Of a stretch of 16,469 nt of DNA, positions 7,915 to 15,698 are shown piece after piece. The translations under genes and the position numbers were made by a program. This DNA comes from an archaeon. Lineage in GTDB: Archaea; Asgardarchaeota; Hermodarchaeia; Hermodarchaeales; Hermodarchaeaceae. The DNA lies in contig JABXGV010000102.1 of assembly GCA_016550485.1 (NCBI GenBank), positions 1 through 16,469 of the forward strand, read 5' to 3'. The notes beneath the pieces are model-generated. The model was not told the DNA's origin, ran no database searches, and saw nothing but the letters and a program-made list of their open reading frames with translations. Numbering within the stretch: the stretch's first letter is position 1; each line of letters begins with the position of its first letter.

Positions 7915-7943
7915 ATTCTCAAACTCCAGTAATTCAATACTAC

Positions 7944-7956
7944 TAGTATACTTTCG
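7944..7956 (-). promoter_or_regulatory. TATA-like promoter of the 447-residue orphan gene
   Basis: On the minus strand CGAAAGTATACTA gives a purine-rich BRE followed by a TATA-like box about 36 nt before the ATG at 7914. A transcript starting near 7922 would have a leader of under 10 nt. GGAG at 7924-7927 lies right at that predicted start, so the exact start site is unsure. Confidence 0.4.
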
Positions 7957-8002
7957 GAAGGTTTACCATCTATTTACTTATCGGATTTCGCTCAAAGATA
8001 GT

Positions 8003-8016
8003 GAAAGGCTTATTTT
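8003..8016 (+). promoter_or_regulatory. BRE/TATA promoter placing transcription at the GTG of the acetyltransferase (leaderless)
   Basis: GAAAGGCTTATTTT is a good match to an archaeal purine-rich BRE plus TATA box. Its centre is about 27 nt before the GTG at 8040. No Shine-Dalgarno precedes that GTG, and an in-frame stop lies only two codons upstream. The spacing fits a leaderless mRNA beginning at or next to the start codon. Confidence 0.5.
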
Positions 8017-8039
8017 GATAGCGGTGTTCACGATGAAAT

Positions 8040-9002
8040 GTGACACGACCAACTATTGACCTAATTAATTCCGATGTTGACATTGAAGCATTAGTCTCGT
8101 TAAATTGCAGGGAAATAAGCGAGTGGCACCATTATACAAGAGATGGTTCGCGGGGAGCGCCTTCGTCTTGGGAGGCGCTCTCATGCTGGGAGAGATGGAG
8201 GCATGGTGGTCCATGGCTGGACCCTGACCTCTTACCACTTCACCTTAAGATATTAGAAGAAACAGGGGGAACTGTGCTTGCGGCGCGACAGAAAGAAGAA
8301 ATCATTGGTGAACTCGAGATTGCCTACGATCTTGTGTCACCCCAAGGGAAGCGCGCACACATCGTTTGGATTGTAGTGGATCCATCTTGGCAGCGAAAGG
8401 GTATAGGCACGCTTCTCTTGAAGCGGGGACGAGAAATCGCAACGCAAATGGGATGTCAGGTAATGACCGTGGTCTCCGAGGACCAAACCTCGCACAAGTT
8501 CTACACATCCCTAAAATTCCAGAAAACAAACAGTCTTCTGCTCTTCTCCAAAGAACTCGGAAACGAAAAACCACTTCTACAAATTGATGATGTGCAAACG
8601 CTCCCCTTAGAATGGAAGCAACGCCCCCGACCACCCATTGGCTTCAAACTTACAATCGGAAATAACTATACTCCCTCCTATACTTGGTCCTACCTCCGCT
8701 ATATGGGCAGCCTCTATAAGCTGATGGAGGTAGATGCCCAATCACCACAACTGTGGCTACTTCGACAGAAGGAAGCCGAAGCCATAACCGTAGCACACAA
8801 CTTCGTACGGCTTTGGTTGTCACCTGAGGGTGAAAACGCTGCGGGTTTCCTCTCTACGTCGCTTAGACTCACTGAAGAGCTGAGTAGAAACGCCAAAGTC
8901 ACACATTTGAATGCTTATTCTTTCCCCTCTCATCGAGGAATTCTTGAAGCAACTGGGTTCACCCTTAGAAGAGAGGAGTCGTATCTTTCAATGCATCTTT
9001 GA
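8040..9002 (+). CDS. GNAT-family N-acetyltransferase with a second, degenerate GNAT-like half
   Basis: 320 residues. The N-terminal half is a GNAT domain, transferring an acetyl group from acetyl-CoA to an amine: a substrate-side segment with several Trp (44-59), the strand IVWIVVDP (108-115) and the acetyl-CoA pyrophosphate loop QRKGIG (118-123), then EDQTSHKFYTSLKFQ (147-161), the usual 'A..FY...GF' element. The C-terminal half (about 200-320) repeats the outline of the fold and ends in HRGILEATGFTLRREESYLS (298-317), the same late GNAT element, but it has no Q/R-x-x-G-x-G/A loop, so it probably lacks catalysis and may recognise substrate or stabilise the fold. GTG start follows an upstream in-frame stop by two codons and a well-placed TATA box. 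The gene converges on rad50 with only 4 nt between stops. Acceptor substrate unknown. Confidence 0.88.
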   Translation: MTRPTIDLINSDVDIEALVSLNCREISEWHHYTRDGSRGAPSSWEALSCWERWRHGGPWLDPDLLPLHLKILEETGGTVLAARQKEEIIGELEIAYDLVSPQGKRAHIVWIVVDPSWQRKGIGTLLLKRGREIATQMGCQVMTVVSEDQTSHKFYTSLKFQKTNSLLLFSKELGNEKPLLQIDDVQTLPLEWKQRPRPPIGFKLTIGNNYTPSYTWSYLRYMGSLYKLMEVDAQSPQLWLLRQKEAEAITVAHNFVRLWLSPEGENAAGFLSTSLRLTEELSRNAKVTHLNAYSFPSHRGILEATGFTLRREESYLSMHL

Positions 9003-9006
9003 CAGG

Positions 9007-11370
9007 TCAGTCTGATGGGATTAGTCGCCCGTTGATCATGCGGTAGTGATGTTCAGAGGCGGAAAGAACGGTTTGCAGGTGACTGACTACGATTATTTGT
9101 CGAAAGACCTTGGTGAGGTCGTCTTGGAGTAAACGGATTATGTTGTTTCGTCGAGTAACATCTGAACCAGCGAATGGCTCATCGAGGAAGAGGAATTGAG
9201 GTGCGGTTCCACGGCCACCTAAGAGCGTAATTGCAAAACTCAATCTAAGGGCGAGGAGAAACTGGTCTTCTGTACCTCCACTAAACAAATCTGCCTGGAC
9301 ATGCTCGCCAGCCATCGCAGAATAGACCTTGAGACTGTAATCTTCACTGAGTTTCGGAAACCGGTATTTACCACCTGTGATGGTGGCCAAGATTGGGCCC
9401 ATGGCATGCACTACGCTAGGCCGTACTCGCTCACGTGAGCGCTCTGCAACCTCTCGGAGCGCCTTGATAGTGAGGTCTGCAACTTCGAGCGTTTCTTCTT
9501 GTTGAGCCAATTCCTTTTGTTTGGACTCGTATTCTTCTTGGACGTCCGAGTGCTCTGCGATGTAAGCAGTTAGCTCCTCAATGCGTTTTACGACATGCTG
9601 TCTATCAGTCTGCTTCCCAACTTTTGCCCTATCGAGTTCTTGTTCTTGGGATTCTAACTCTGCATAACCCTCTGGAGTGTAGGGAGATACTTCTGGAGGA
9701 AGTGTAGGTAGTTGATGAGCCGCAAGCTCGGCTTCAAGGACAGCAACCTCTTCTGCTAAGGATTTTTGTTCTTGTTTCAGCTGTTCAAGATCGGCAAGCT
9801 GTTCCCTGAGGTCAGCGAGTTCTCCCTCAAGGTTCTCCTGTGTGGTTCGAAGTTTCAAGAGCCTTTTTTCAATTGATTTAATTGCAGCCTGAACCTTAGC
9901 AGGCTCTACATCTGACGGAAGTTTATCCAAGTCAAACACATCGGACGATAAAGCGCGCATTTGTTTTCTGATCCGCGTGAGAAGGCGCTGAATCCTTTTA
10001 GAGAGAACATCTAGCTGAGCTTTATCGTCTTGTAGCTGAATTTCAAGTTGTTCTAAAGTTTCAGCCTTGGCGGCGTGTTGGCGTAGCTTCTCTTCACGAT
10101 CTCGAAGAGCGGTTAGACGCGGCTCCAGACTACGATAATCTAATGCGGTCTTCACAAGGAAGATGATGAAAGGAATTGAAGCAATTATGAGACCTATCCC
10201 AATAAGGAGGTTGAAAAAGACAATTCCAATTCCTGCTGCTAGTAATCCAATGGACACAACATAGAGAAGCGGTGAAACCATTTGACGCTGACGTGTTTCA
10301 GCTGAGATGCGCTGCTCTTTAACACTTTGATATTCAGTGATTTTATCTCTGAGAGGCTCAAGTTTAGCAAGTTGTTTCTGTGTTCTCTGTACTGAGGCTT
10401 GGGCAGCTGCCTGTAGATGGGTCTGTTCTTGTAATTCAGTTGCAATTCTGCTGATTTTCTCGAAGGCAGCAGTGTCGGATTCAATGTGAGATAGATGTTC
10501 TTGCTGAGCGAGAAGCCGATCCCGCTTTTCTTCAAGGTTTGCAAGTCGTTTTAATGTTCTAGTATTTTGTTTTTGGAGTTCCGTTTTGTTTGTGAGGGAT
10601 TGCCGGAGTGCCTCTTCTTGTTCCTTCGCAATTTTATAGGCCTTTACTGCTTTGTAGCGTTTATTCACAATGGCGTAGGTGCGGCTTAGTTCCTTGAGTT
10701 GTTCATCGAGTTGAACAAGCTCCTCCTGCTTTCTTTGAAGCTCTTGGGTGTTCTGCTGATATTGTTCTAGAAGCTGTTCTAAGTGTTGCAAAGCTTGGCG
10801 TTCTGGTTCAAGTGAGCGTCTGAGGGGACTAGAATCCTTGTTGAGCTGGTCGACTGCCTTGGAGAGGCACTCTCGACCCATCATTGCATTGATAACATTC
10901 CTGCGCTGAGTCAGATCAAGCTTGGCGAGTCGATCCAAATCCTTCTGTAATACGACATTGCTAGCTAGCATATCACTCAAACCCACACCATCAAGTAATT
11001 TGGAAACAGCTTCATCTAGGGTGGTTACAGTTCCAGCAATGAGTGTAGCTCGACCGTCTGAAGCAATCTCATGAAGTGTAGCTAGGGTTGGTCGTTTCCT
11101 GTGGATTTTACGAGTGATACGGTATCGCTTACCCTGCAAATCAAAAAATAGCTGGACAAACAGCTCGTTTGCATCATAGTTTATCAGTCGGTCTTTTTCG
11201 CCACGAGGGGCTTTGTTTGTGCGGCCAAAGAAGGCATAGAGAATCGCTTCAAAGATAGAGGACTTGCCCGATTCGTTGGGACCACCAATTGAGAGAATGC
11301 CCTCCGGGAAGTCTATGTCGACATTGAGGTGTTTGAAGTCGCGGGCTATTAGACGGCGCAACAGAACCAT
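9007..11370 (-). CDS. rad50: Rad50-like SMC-family ATPase with a transmembrane hairpin in place of the zinc hook
   Basis: Partner ATPase of the Mre11 nuclease in DNA-end recognition. Head motifs are complete: Walker A GPNESGKSS (30-38), Q-loop VVLQKDL (139-145), signature FSGGTEDQ (696-703), Walker B FLFLDEP (726-732) and switch His764 (VVSHL). Between them lie two coiled-coil arms, about 181-363 and 412-650, rich in Gln/Glu/Leu/Lys heptads. Normal Rad50 has a CxxC zinc hook at the tip; here there is none, and the protein has a single cysteine (Cys168). The tip is instead two hydrophobic helices (about 367-386 and 388-410). The signature stretch SGGTEDQFLLALRLS resembles the SbcC/YhaN-like branch more than classical Rad50. 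At 787 residues it is somewhat short. ATG at 11370 is 1 nt after the mre11 stop, with GGGAGG 8 nt upstream. Rad50-like function is well supported; membrane location is inferred. Confidence 0.93.
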   Translation of the reverse strand: MVLLRRLIARDFKHLNVDIDFPEGILSIGGPNESGKSSIFEAILYAFFGRTNKAPRGEKDRLINYDANELFVQLFFDLQGKRYRITRKIHRKRPTLATLHEIASDGRATLIAGTVTTLDEAVSKLLDGVGLSDMLASNVVLQKDLDRLAKLDLTQRRNVINAMMGRECLSKAVDQLNKDSSPLRRSLEPERQALQHLEQLLEQYQQNTQELQRKQEELVQLDEQLKELSRTYAIVNKRYKAVKAYKIAKEQEEALRQSLTNKTELQKQNTRTLKRLANLEEKRDRLLAQQEHLSHIESDTAAFEKISRIATELQEQTHLQAAAQASVQRTQKQLAKLEPLRDKITEYQSVKEQRISAETRQRQMVSPLLYVVSIGLLAAGIGIVFFNLLIGIGLIIASIPFIIFLVKTALDYRSLEPRLTALRDREEKLRQHAAKAETLEQLEIQLQDDKAQLDVLSKRIQRLLTRIRKQMRALSSDVFDLDKLPSDVEPAKVQAAIKSIEKRLLKLRTTQENLEGELADLREQLADLEQLKQEQKSLAEEVAVLEAELAAHQLPTLPPEVSPYTPEGYAELESQEQELDRAKVGKQTDRQHVVKRIEELTAYIAEHSDVQEEYESKQKELAQQEETLEVADLTIKALREVAERSRERVRPSVVHAMGPILATITGGKYRFPKLSEDYSLKVYSAMAGEHVQADLFSGGTEDQFLLALRLSFAITLLGGRGTAPQFLFLDEPFAGSDVTRRNNIIRLLQDDLTKVFRQIIVVSHLQTVLSASEHHYRMINGRLIPSD
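10141..10272 (-). other. Segment coding the two-helix transmembrane hairpin at the Rad50 coiled-coil tip
   Basis: Encodes residues 367-410. The first helix runs PLLYVVSIGLLAAGIGIVFF, then a single Asn, then LLIGIGLIIASIPFIIFLVK. Neither helix contains a charged residue before the terminal Lys, and each is about 20 residues, long enough to cross a bilayer. Gln/Arg-rich coiled coil lies on both sides (ETRQRQ before, DYRSLEPR after), so both ends of the hairpin should lie on the cytosolic side, with basic residues consistent with the positive-inside rule. I re-translated this stretch from the bases and it is a single unbroken frame. Confidence 0.88.
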
Positions 11371-11371
11371 T

Positions 11372-12541
11372 CTACCAGCCTCCCTTTTCTTCTAGGAGTG
11401 CTACGCCCTGTTCTAACGCCTTCTGCAGCCGGGCTTTGCGCACAGAATCCTTCTCTTGTTTGATAGCCGCGGTGAGCTGGTCACGGTACTCCGTGATTGG
11501 AGGTTTGAGAGCAAGCTCTTCCGAGGGAATTGCGAGTTCAGGACTTATGTACTCAAGATTATCCACAATTTCTACTGAGAAACATTGCGCGATTCCGTGG
11601 CGGATTACCTCTGAGCGGCGGTACCGTTCTGCTGACTTGATGGTCATTACTCCTTTTAGCAGGAAACGGAGAATCAGTTGAGGATTGCGGAGCTTGTTGA
11701 TTTCCCTGAAAAGGAGGCTATTAATGTCAGCATCTGTAGGGATTGTAACTGTTATAGTACGCATGGGGCGTGTCTTGACGGGAACGAACTCCGGTTTTTG
11801 TACACCATCCGCGTTGGCTTCGAACCAAACGAATCCCTTCCTATGTTTCTCCTCTGCGAAGGATACGTGTTCAGTGCTACCTGGCGTGCAGATGGTAGTA
11901 TTACCCACCTTCTGCTGTTGATATTCATGTATATGCCCGACCGCGAGATAGGTGAGCTTCTTAGGAATGGAATTCAAGCGAATTGTAGGACTTGTAGGGA
12001 AGGTGCCACGAAACCCCTCAACATTATAATGCACTAGTAGGATGTTGATATCTCCCTTCCCCGGAATAGAGGTTTGAGAAAGGGGATCTATGGTGGAACT
12101 CGCAGGAATAGTGGGGTCATAAGATATCCCGGAAATTTCTACATCTAACCCATCTACGTTTATAGTTTCAGACCCTACCTTTTCCCAGTCTTCAAAGAGC
12201 GTAATGAAGCCGGCATTGGCATATTCAACCAGTGGAGAAATGCCTGCTTGTTTAGCACGAGGCACATCATGATTGCCTGAGATGATGAATATTCGGGTTC
12301 CCTGAGAGTGGAGTTTACGGAAAGCCGTCATGACATGTGCTCGTACTGGATTTCGCGGGTTGATACTATTGAAGAGGTCGCCTGTGTGAAGTATGATGTC
12401 AGGTTGTTTCTCTAGAGCATATTCAATTACTGTGTCAAAGGTTTGTAGAAAGTCCTGCTTGCGTTCAAAGCGGCGAGGGCCAAACTTGGCTGCGGGGATG
12501 TCAAGATGTGAATCAGAGAAATGTAGGATTTTAACAGTCAT
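11372..12541 (-). CDS. mre11: Mre11-family DNA double-strand-break nuclease
   Basis: Mn-dependent exo/endonuclease that trims DNA ends with the Rad50 partner. All five phosphodiesterase motifs are visible in 389 residues: FSDSHLD (8-14, Asp10, His12), HTGDLF (52-57, Asp55), SGNHDVP (88-94, Asn90, His91), LVHYNVEG (169-176, His171) and VGHIHEY (201-207, His203, His205), so it should be active. The capping domain lies at about 225-300, and a charged C-terminal region (325-389) should hold the Rad50-binding helices. ATG at 12541 is 6 nt after the herA stop, with GAGGT just inside the end of herA; rad50 begins 1 nt after its stop. Length is within the archaeal range. No membrane segment is present, so any membrane contact would come through Rad50. 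Confidence 0.95.
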   Translation of the reverse strand: MTVKILHFSDSHLDIPAAKFGPRRFERKQDFLQTFDTVIEYALEKQPDIILHTGDLFNSINPRNPVRAHVMTAFRKLHSQGTRIFIISGNHDVPRAKQAGISPLVEYANAGFITLFEDWEKVGSETINVDGLDVEISGISYDPTIPASSTIDPLSQTSIPGKGDINILLVHYNVEGFRGTFPTSPTIRLNSIPKKLTYLAVGHIHEYQQQKVGNTTICTPGSTEHVSFAEEKHRKGFVWFEANADGVQKPEFVPVKTRPMRTITVTIPTDADINSLLFREINKLRNPQLILRFLLKGVMTIKSAERYRRSEVIRHGIAQCFSVEIVDNLEYISPELAIPSEELALKPPITEYRDQLTAAIKQEKDSVRKARLQKALEQGVALLEEKGGW

Positions 12542-12547
12542 AGAAAG

Positions 12548-14191
12548 CTAGACCTCAGAGAATCTTCCTTTCATTCTTGTTTGTTGACGGCGCTCTTTAG
12601 CGAGTTGTTCATCAATCCCTGCTGCTTTACGTGCCTTCCGTAGACGAGATACCACATCAATGTCAGCTCCCCCTTCCTTGGTCCTGCGGGTTCGCACCCG
12701 AATCATGACCGGCGACCGGGTGACCTCACCCACGATTACTGCTTCGCCGACGTTAAGGCCAGGCAAGTCGGAGACGAGATCCTCGCTAAGCCGTTCTGAC
12801 GAATTGGCGATAGCAGTCTGGTCTTGAGGGTTGGTAATCTTGAGGACGATTTGACTATTGCACTGACTTAGGGTGTCAGAATGGATTTTCCCTGGGCGTT
12901 GACTGATCACGATAAGGAAAATCCCGAATTTCCGGCCTTCTCCTGCGATGCGACGAATAACCGACAAGGAGCGAGTCTCGTCCCCGGCAGGAATGAAGTT
13001 ATGGGCTTCCTCAACCACTAGGAACACAGGGAAGTCAAAGCTTCCCGAGGCGACCGCTGAAAAGGCGTCGCTTAACAGACGGCTGACAATATAGTCGGTA
13101 CTGTAACTCTCTAACCCTGAAAGATCGATGACAGAGGTTTGGCAGGGCTTGAGGATGTTCTCGATAGGTACACCACTACGTGAGAACACGCGCAGCCGCC
13201 GGAGCTTCCGAATATATTTCAGGGAGGCTTGTGCGCTCTGGCGAACAGTTCTTTCAAGTTCTTCGTCTTGCGCAATACTCTTCAAGGATTCTTCAATGTC
13301 TTCTACTAGATAGACTATCCCTTGTTTCTTGAGGCGTTCCAGCGCTCGGTGTAGGGCGTCGCGGATGTTAGTGTATCCCTTACCGATTCCACAGATATTG
13401 CAGAGCTCCTCGAATGGAACATCGGCAAGCTTGACCGTGTAGGATTCGACGCGTCCAATGTCCTTTTGGCTGTAGCGGCTAGTACTTTCTGGGTTTTGAA
13501 AGACACTTACCCTCTCTGAGAACTCGTGTCGTCCACCTGTTGTTGTCTGGCTTAGAAGCACATAATCGGCATGAGGGTCAACGATGAGTACCGTCGCACC
13601 ATGTGCCATCAATTCCTCAACGAGAACCCCCGTTAGGTAGCTTTTACCAGCACCTGTCTGGGCCAAGATGGCAAGGTGACGCCGGAAGCCGTTAATGGAA
13701 ATATGTGCTGGCACCTTTGGCCGGGTTATCAGATTCCCGATGTAAAGCGCTTCTTCTGAGGGATATTCATAGAATTTCTTGAGAAAGTGGTCCGGTGCAA
13801 TGTATATCGGCTGTCCCGGTGTTACGGCCCGGCGAGGTATAAGCACCTTTGGTGCCGCACCTTTACTTGAGGTGACAAGATAACCAAGAATTCGCGCAGA
13901 ACCCCACGTTTTAACATCATCTATACCTGCTTCCTTTATACGGTGAATTGCCTCGATATCAAGATCGCGGCGCAGCGCTAGACTAAGGGAGGAGATGCGC
14001 TCTACTTGAGCAAGCACATCAACCGGCTCAAGCTTATCACCAACAAATTCCTCAGAACGAACGGTAAGGTACTCGAACTTCGGTGGATAGCGTTTTCGAT
14101 CACTAGCAAAGACAAAGGATGTAGCCTTGCCTTCATCAACAATGAAGCCCACCGGTTCTTCAGAAGATAAATCAAGCAACATAATGACCAT
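12548..14191 (-). CDS. herA: HerA bipolar DNA translocase/helicase
   Basis: Hexameric FtsK/HerA-class ATPase that drives DNA into the NurA nuclease during end resection. The N-terminal beta-barrel HAS domain spans about 1-150 (GFIVDEGKATSFVFA at 15-29). Walker A is QTGAGKSY (178-185), followed by VLIVDPHADY (201-210). Walker B FLVVEEAHN (390-398) carries Glu394/Glu395. A helical insertion (about 270-330) sits between the two. The Arg-containing segment GRKFGIFLIVISQRPG (419-434) and the LKITNPQDQTAI stretch (450-461) are typical HerA signatures. The C-terminal tail (517-543) is strongly basic. Start: ATG at 14191 has GGAG only 1 nt away, whereas ATG at 14182 (residue 4) has the same GGAG 10 nt upstream and is the better choice. 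It follows nurA by 89 nt and precedes mre11 by 6 nt. Confidence 0.95.
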   Translation of the reverse strand: MVIMLLDLSSEEPVGFIVDEGKATSFVFASDRKRYPPKFEYLTVRSEEFVGDKLEPVDVLAQVERISSLSLALRRDLDIEAIHRIKEAGIDDVKTWGSARILGYLVTSSKGAAPKVLIPRRAVTPGQPIYIAPDHFLKKFYEYPSEEALYIGNLITRPKVPAHISINGFRRHLAILAQTGAGKSYLTGVLVEELMAHGATVLIVDPHADYVLLSQTTTGGRHEFSERVSVFQNPESTSRYSQKDIGRVESYTVKLADVPFEELCNICGIGKGYTNIRDALHRALERLKKQGIVYLVEDIEESLKSIAQDEELERTVRQSAQASLKYIRKLRRLRVFSRSGVPIENILKPCQTSVIDLSGLESYSTDYIVSRLLSDAFSAVASGSFDFPVFLVVEEAHNFIPAGDETRSLSVIRRIAGEGRKFGIFLIVISQRPGKIHSDTLSQCNSQIVLKITNPQDQTAIANSSERLSEDLVSDLPGLNVGEAVIVGEVTRSPVMIRVRTRRTKEGGADIDVVSRLRKARKAAGIDEQLAKERRQQTRMKGRFSEV

Positions 14192-14257
14192 ACTCCAGTT
14201 TTGGATTTTATCGGGATTCTTTCTTGTTCAGGAACCTCCATGGTAACATATTCTTAG

Positions 14258-14270
14258 CAATAAAATACCT
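14258..14270 (-). promoter_or_regulatory. Possible internal promoter before herA
   Basis: On the minus strand AGGTATTTTATTG lies in the 89-nt gap between nurA and herA. If used as a TATA box it would start transcription near 14238, giving herA-mre11-rad50 a leader of about 45-55 nt. This could allow the last three genes to be expressed apart from nurA. Motif match only. Confidence 0.3.
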
Positions 14271-14280
14271 CTGGCATGTA

Positions 14281-15663
14281 TTATCTGGCAGACCGACGAA
14301 ACGCTGTTCGGGCTCGACGTTCTCTCCTCAAAGGCGATAGAGAAATTCTGAGCTCTTTCTCGATAAGAGGCTCATAGAGATTTGTAACATCCCTCTCAGG
14401 TAAACGAGCTTCCTGGTCTGCTTGAACCAGCCACACATTGTATAAATCAAGTCCTCCGTACTCTGCCTGTAACAACGCTAAAGCCTGCATCAGCTTGTCA
14501 GGTGGCGGGTCGAGTATCTTCGGTTCCTTAAGGTCTGTCATACGGTCTGGAAGACCCAGTGTGGAAGCTGGAACATCTATCCGCAGCGGAGTATCCTGAA
14601 ATGATAACTTGACACACACCGTCACAAAGGCAGGAAGGCCGAATACCTTCTCCATTACTTTTACTGCCCATTCCTCAAAGGCATCCTCTTCCCCTGGATG
14701 ATCAGCACTTGCGCTAGCAAACCGACGCAGAGCGTAATCCCGTGGATTCTTCGCCTCATACTTAAAGAGCGGGACATCAGGGAAGGGCTCAATGGGCGTC
14801 GTATATCCTGATGTTTCTGCCCAAGCTGAAATCAAAGAGAAGTCTGGCCGAGGCCGCCGGAGTTCACTCACCAAACTCAGCAGGTTTTCATACTGCTGTT
14901 TATTCAGCGGCAAATCCCTTATTAGGTTCATCAGCGGTCGCACGTTCTTCACGCTACTGCCAAGATAATCATTAAGTTGAGTCAGCTGGTCCGAGGATAG
15001 TTCACTTTCAAGAGATTCGAGTATGCTTTGGCTGATTCGCTTCATTAGGAATTTCGTTAAATGGTTGGCTATCGAGTCCTTACTAACTCCTAGGAGGAGA
15101 ATCTTGCGCTGTCGACACCGCTCCACAAGTTTGCTGAATGTGTCCATGAATCTAAGGTAAAGATCCCTTTCTCCTCGATAATTGAAAGGCTCAGGAACAT
15201 GGTTTATCCTTCCGTAGAGGGAGCCATCAACGAGGACCACATCCACATCATCAGAGTCATTTAGAGCATCTAGAATGGCTTCGTGTTCACAGAACTCTGA
15301 CCGTAACCCAACCATATTAGCGATTTGGGGGCTGGCGGAGGCGACAACATGGGAGTTAAACATCATATTCCGATATGATTTCCCCCAAGACGAGGAGGCG
15401 ATTGCACGAGTTATGTACATGAACGCCCCAGAGGAATATCTTCGGAGCGCCCGGCCACTATCCACGGCAACAACCTGAAGCTCCTCCTTTCGGGGGTCGG
15501 GTAGGTCCCGCCACTCCTCGATGAAAGCTTGATGGAGCAGCCGGTCCACTTCATTCGACTCTTCGCCTGTTAGAACCCTTCGTAATAGCTCCTGTTTTGC
15601 TCCTCGTAGCTCCTCGACAAACAAATCTAGAAAATGTGGCACACTATCACCCCGCTTCTTCAC
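14281..15663 (-). CDS. nurA: NurA 5'-3' DNA nuclease
   Basis: RNase H-like nuclease that works in the lumen of HerA to produce 3' single-stranded tails for recombination. Motifs in 460 residues: VAVDSGRALRRYSSG (65-79, catalytic Asp68), an acidic helix EFCEHEAILDAL (123-134), VLVDGSL (143-149, Asp146), LLGVSKDS (190-197, Lys195), RIDVPAS (361-367), and a late QADQEARL (414-421) where family members usually carry the C-terminal nuclease motif. The very end is Arg-rich (LRRERRARTAFRRSAR), which may contact DNA. Two starts compete: GTG at 15663 lies about 27 nt after a TATA box (leaderless), while GTG at 15642 (residue 8) has GGGGTGAT just upstream. First gene of the nurA-herA-mre11-rad50 block. 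Family assignment rests on motif order and on the adjacent herA. Confidence 0.92.
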   Translation of the reverse strand: MKKRGDSVPHFLDLFVEELRGAKQELLRRVLTGEESNEVDRLLHQAFIEEWRDLPDPRKEELQVVAVDSGRALRRYSSGAFMYITRAIASSSWGKSYRNMMFNSHVVASASPQIANMVGLRSEFCEHEAILDALNDSDDVDVVLVDGSLYGRINHVPEPFNYRGERDLYLRFMDTFSKLVERCRQRKILLLGVSKDSIANHLTKFLMKRISQSILESLESELSSDQLTQLNDYLGSSVKNVRPLMNLIRDLPLNKQQYENLLSLVSELRRPRPDFSLISAWAETSGYTTPIEPFPDVPLFKYEAKNPRDYALRRFASASADHPGEEDAFEEWAVKVMEKVFGLPAFVTVCVKLSFQDTPLRIDVPASTLGLPDRMTDLKEPKILDPPPDKLMQALALLQAEYGGLDLYNVWLVQADQEARLPERDVTNLYEPLIEKELRISLSPLRRERRARTAFRRSAR

Positions 15664-15684
15664 CCTTGAGAGCCACGCCGACAG

Positions 15685-15698
15685 CCTTTAAACCTATC
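15685..15698 (-). promoter_or_regulatory. Promoter of the nurA-herA-mre11-rad50 block
   Basis: On the minus strand, GGATAGGTTTAAAGG (around 15684-15698) gives a TATA-like TTTAAA centred about 27 nt before the GTG at 15663. Transcription would begin at that GTG, or leave a 20-nt leader carrying GGGGTGAT for the GTG at 15642. It lies in the 132-nt divergent gap shared with the membrane-protein gene. Confidence 0.5.

Noticed and set aside
10239..10544. 101-codon alternative minus-strand frame within the Rad50 apex, considered as sign of a frameshift creating the hydrophobic stretch
   Set aside because: The Rad50 frame reads through the apex without interruption, with coiled coil on both sides, so the hydrophobic hairpin is not a frameshift product.
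9007..11370. Search for a displaced zinc hook or other metal site in the coiled coil
   Set aside because: Only one Cys exists in the protein and no His/Cys cluster occurs near the apex.
14002..14241. Open frame starting ATG at 14241 (MEVPEQERIPIKSKTG...) that overlaps the 5' end of herA in another frame
   Set aside because: It could look like an upstream extension of HerA after a frameshift, but the HerA frame already starts properly with its own ATG and ribosome site, and the HAS-domain pattern begins at that point. The overlapping frame turns into herA antiframe sequence.
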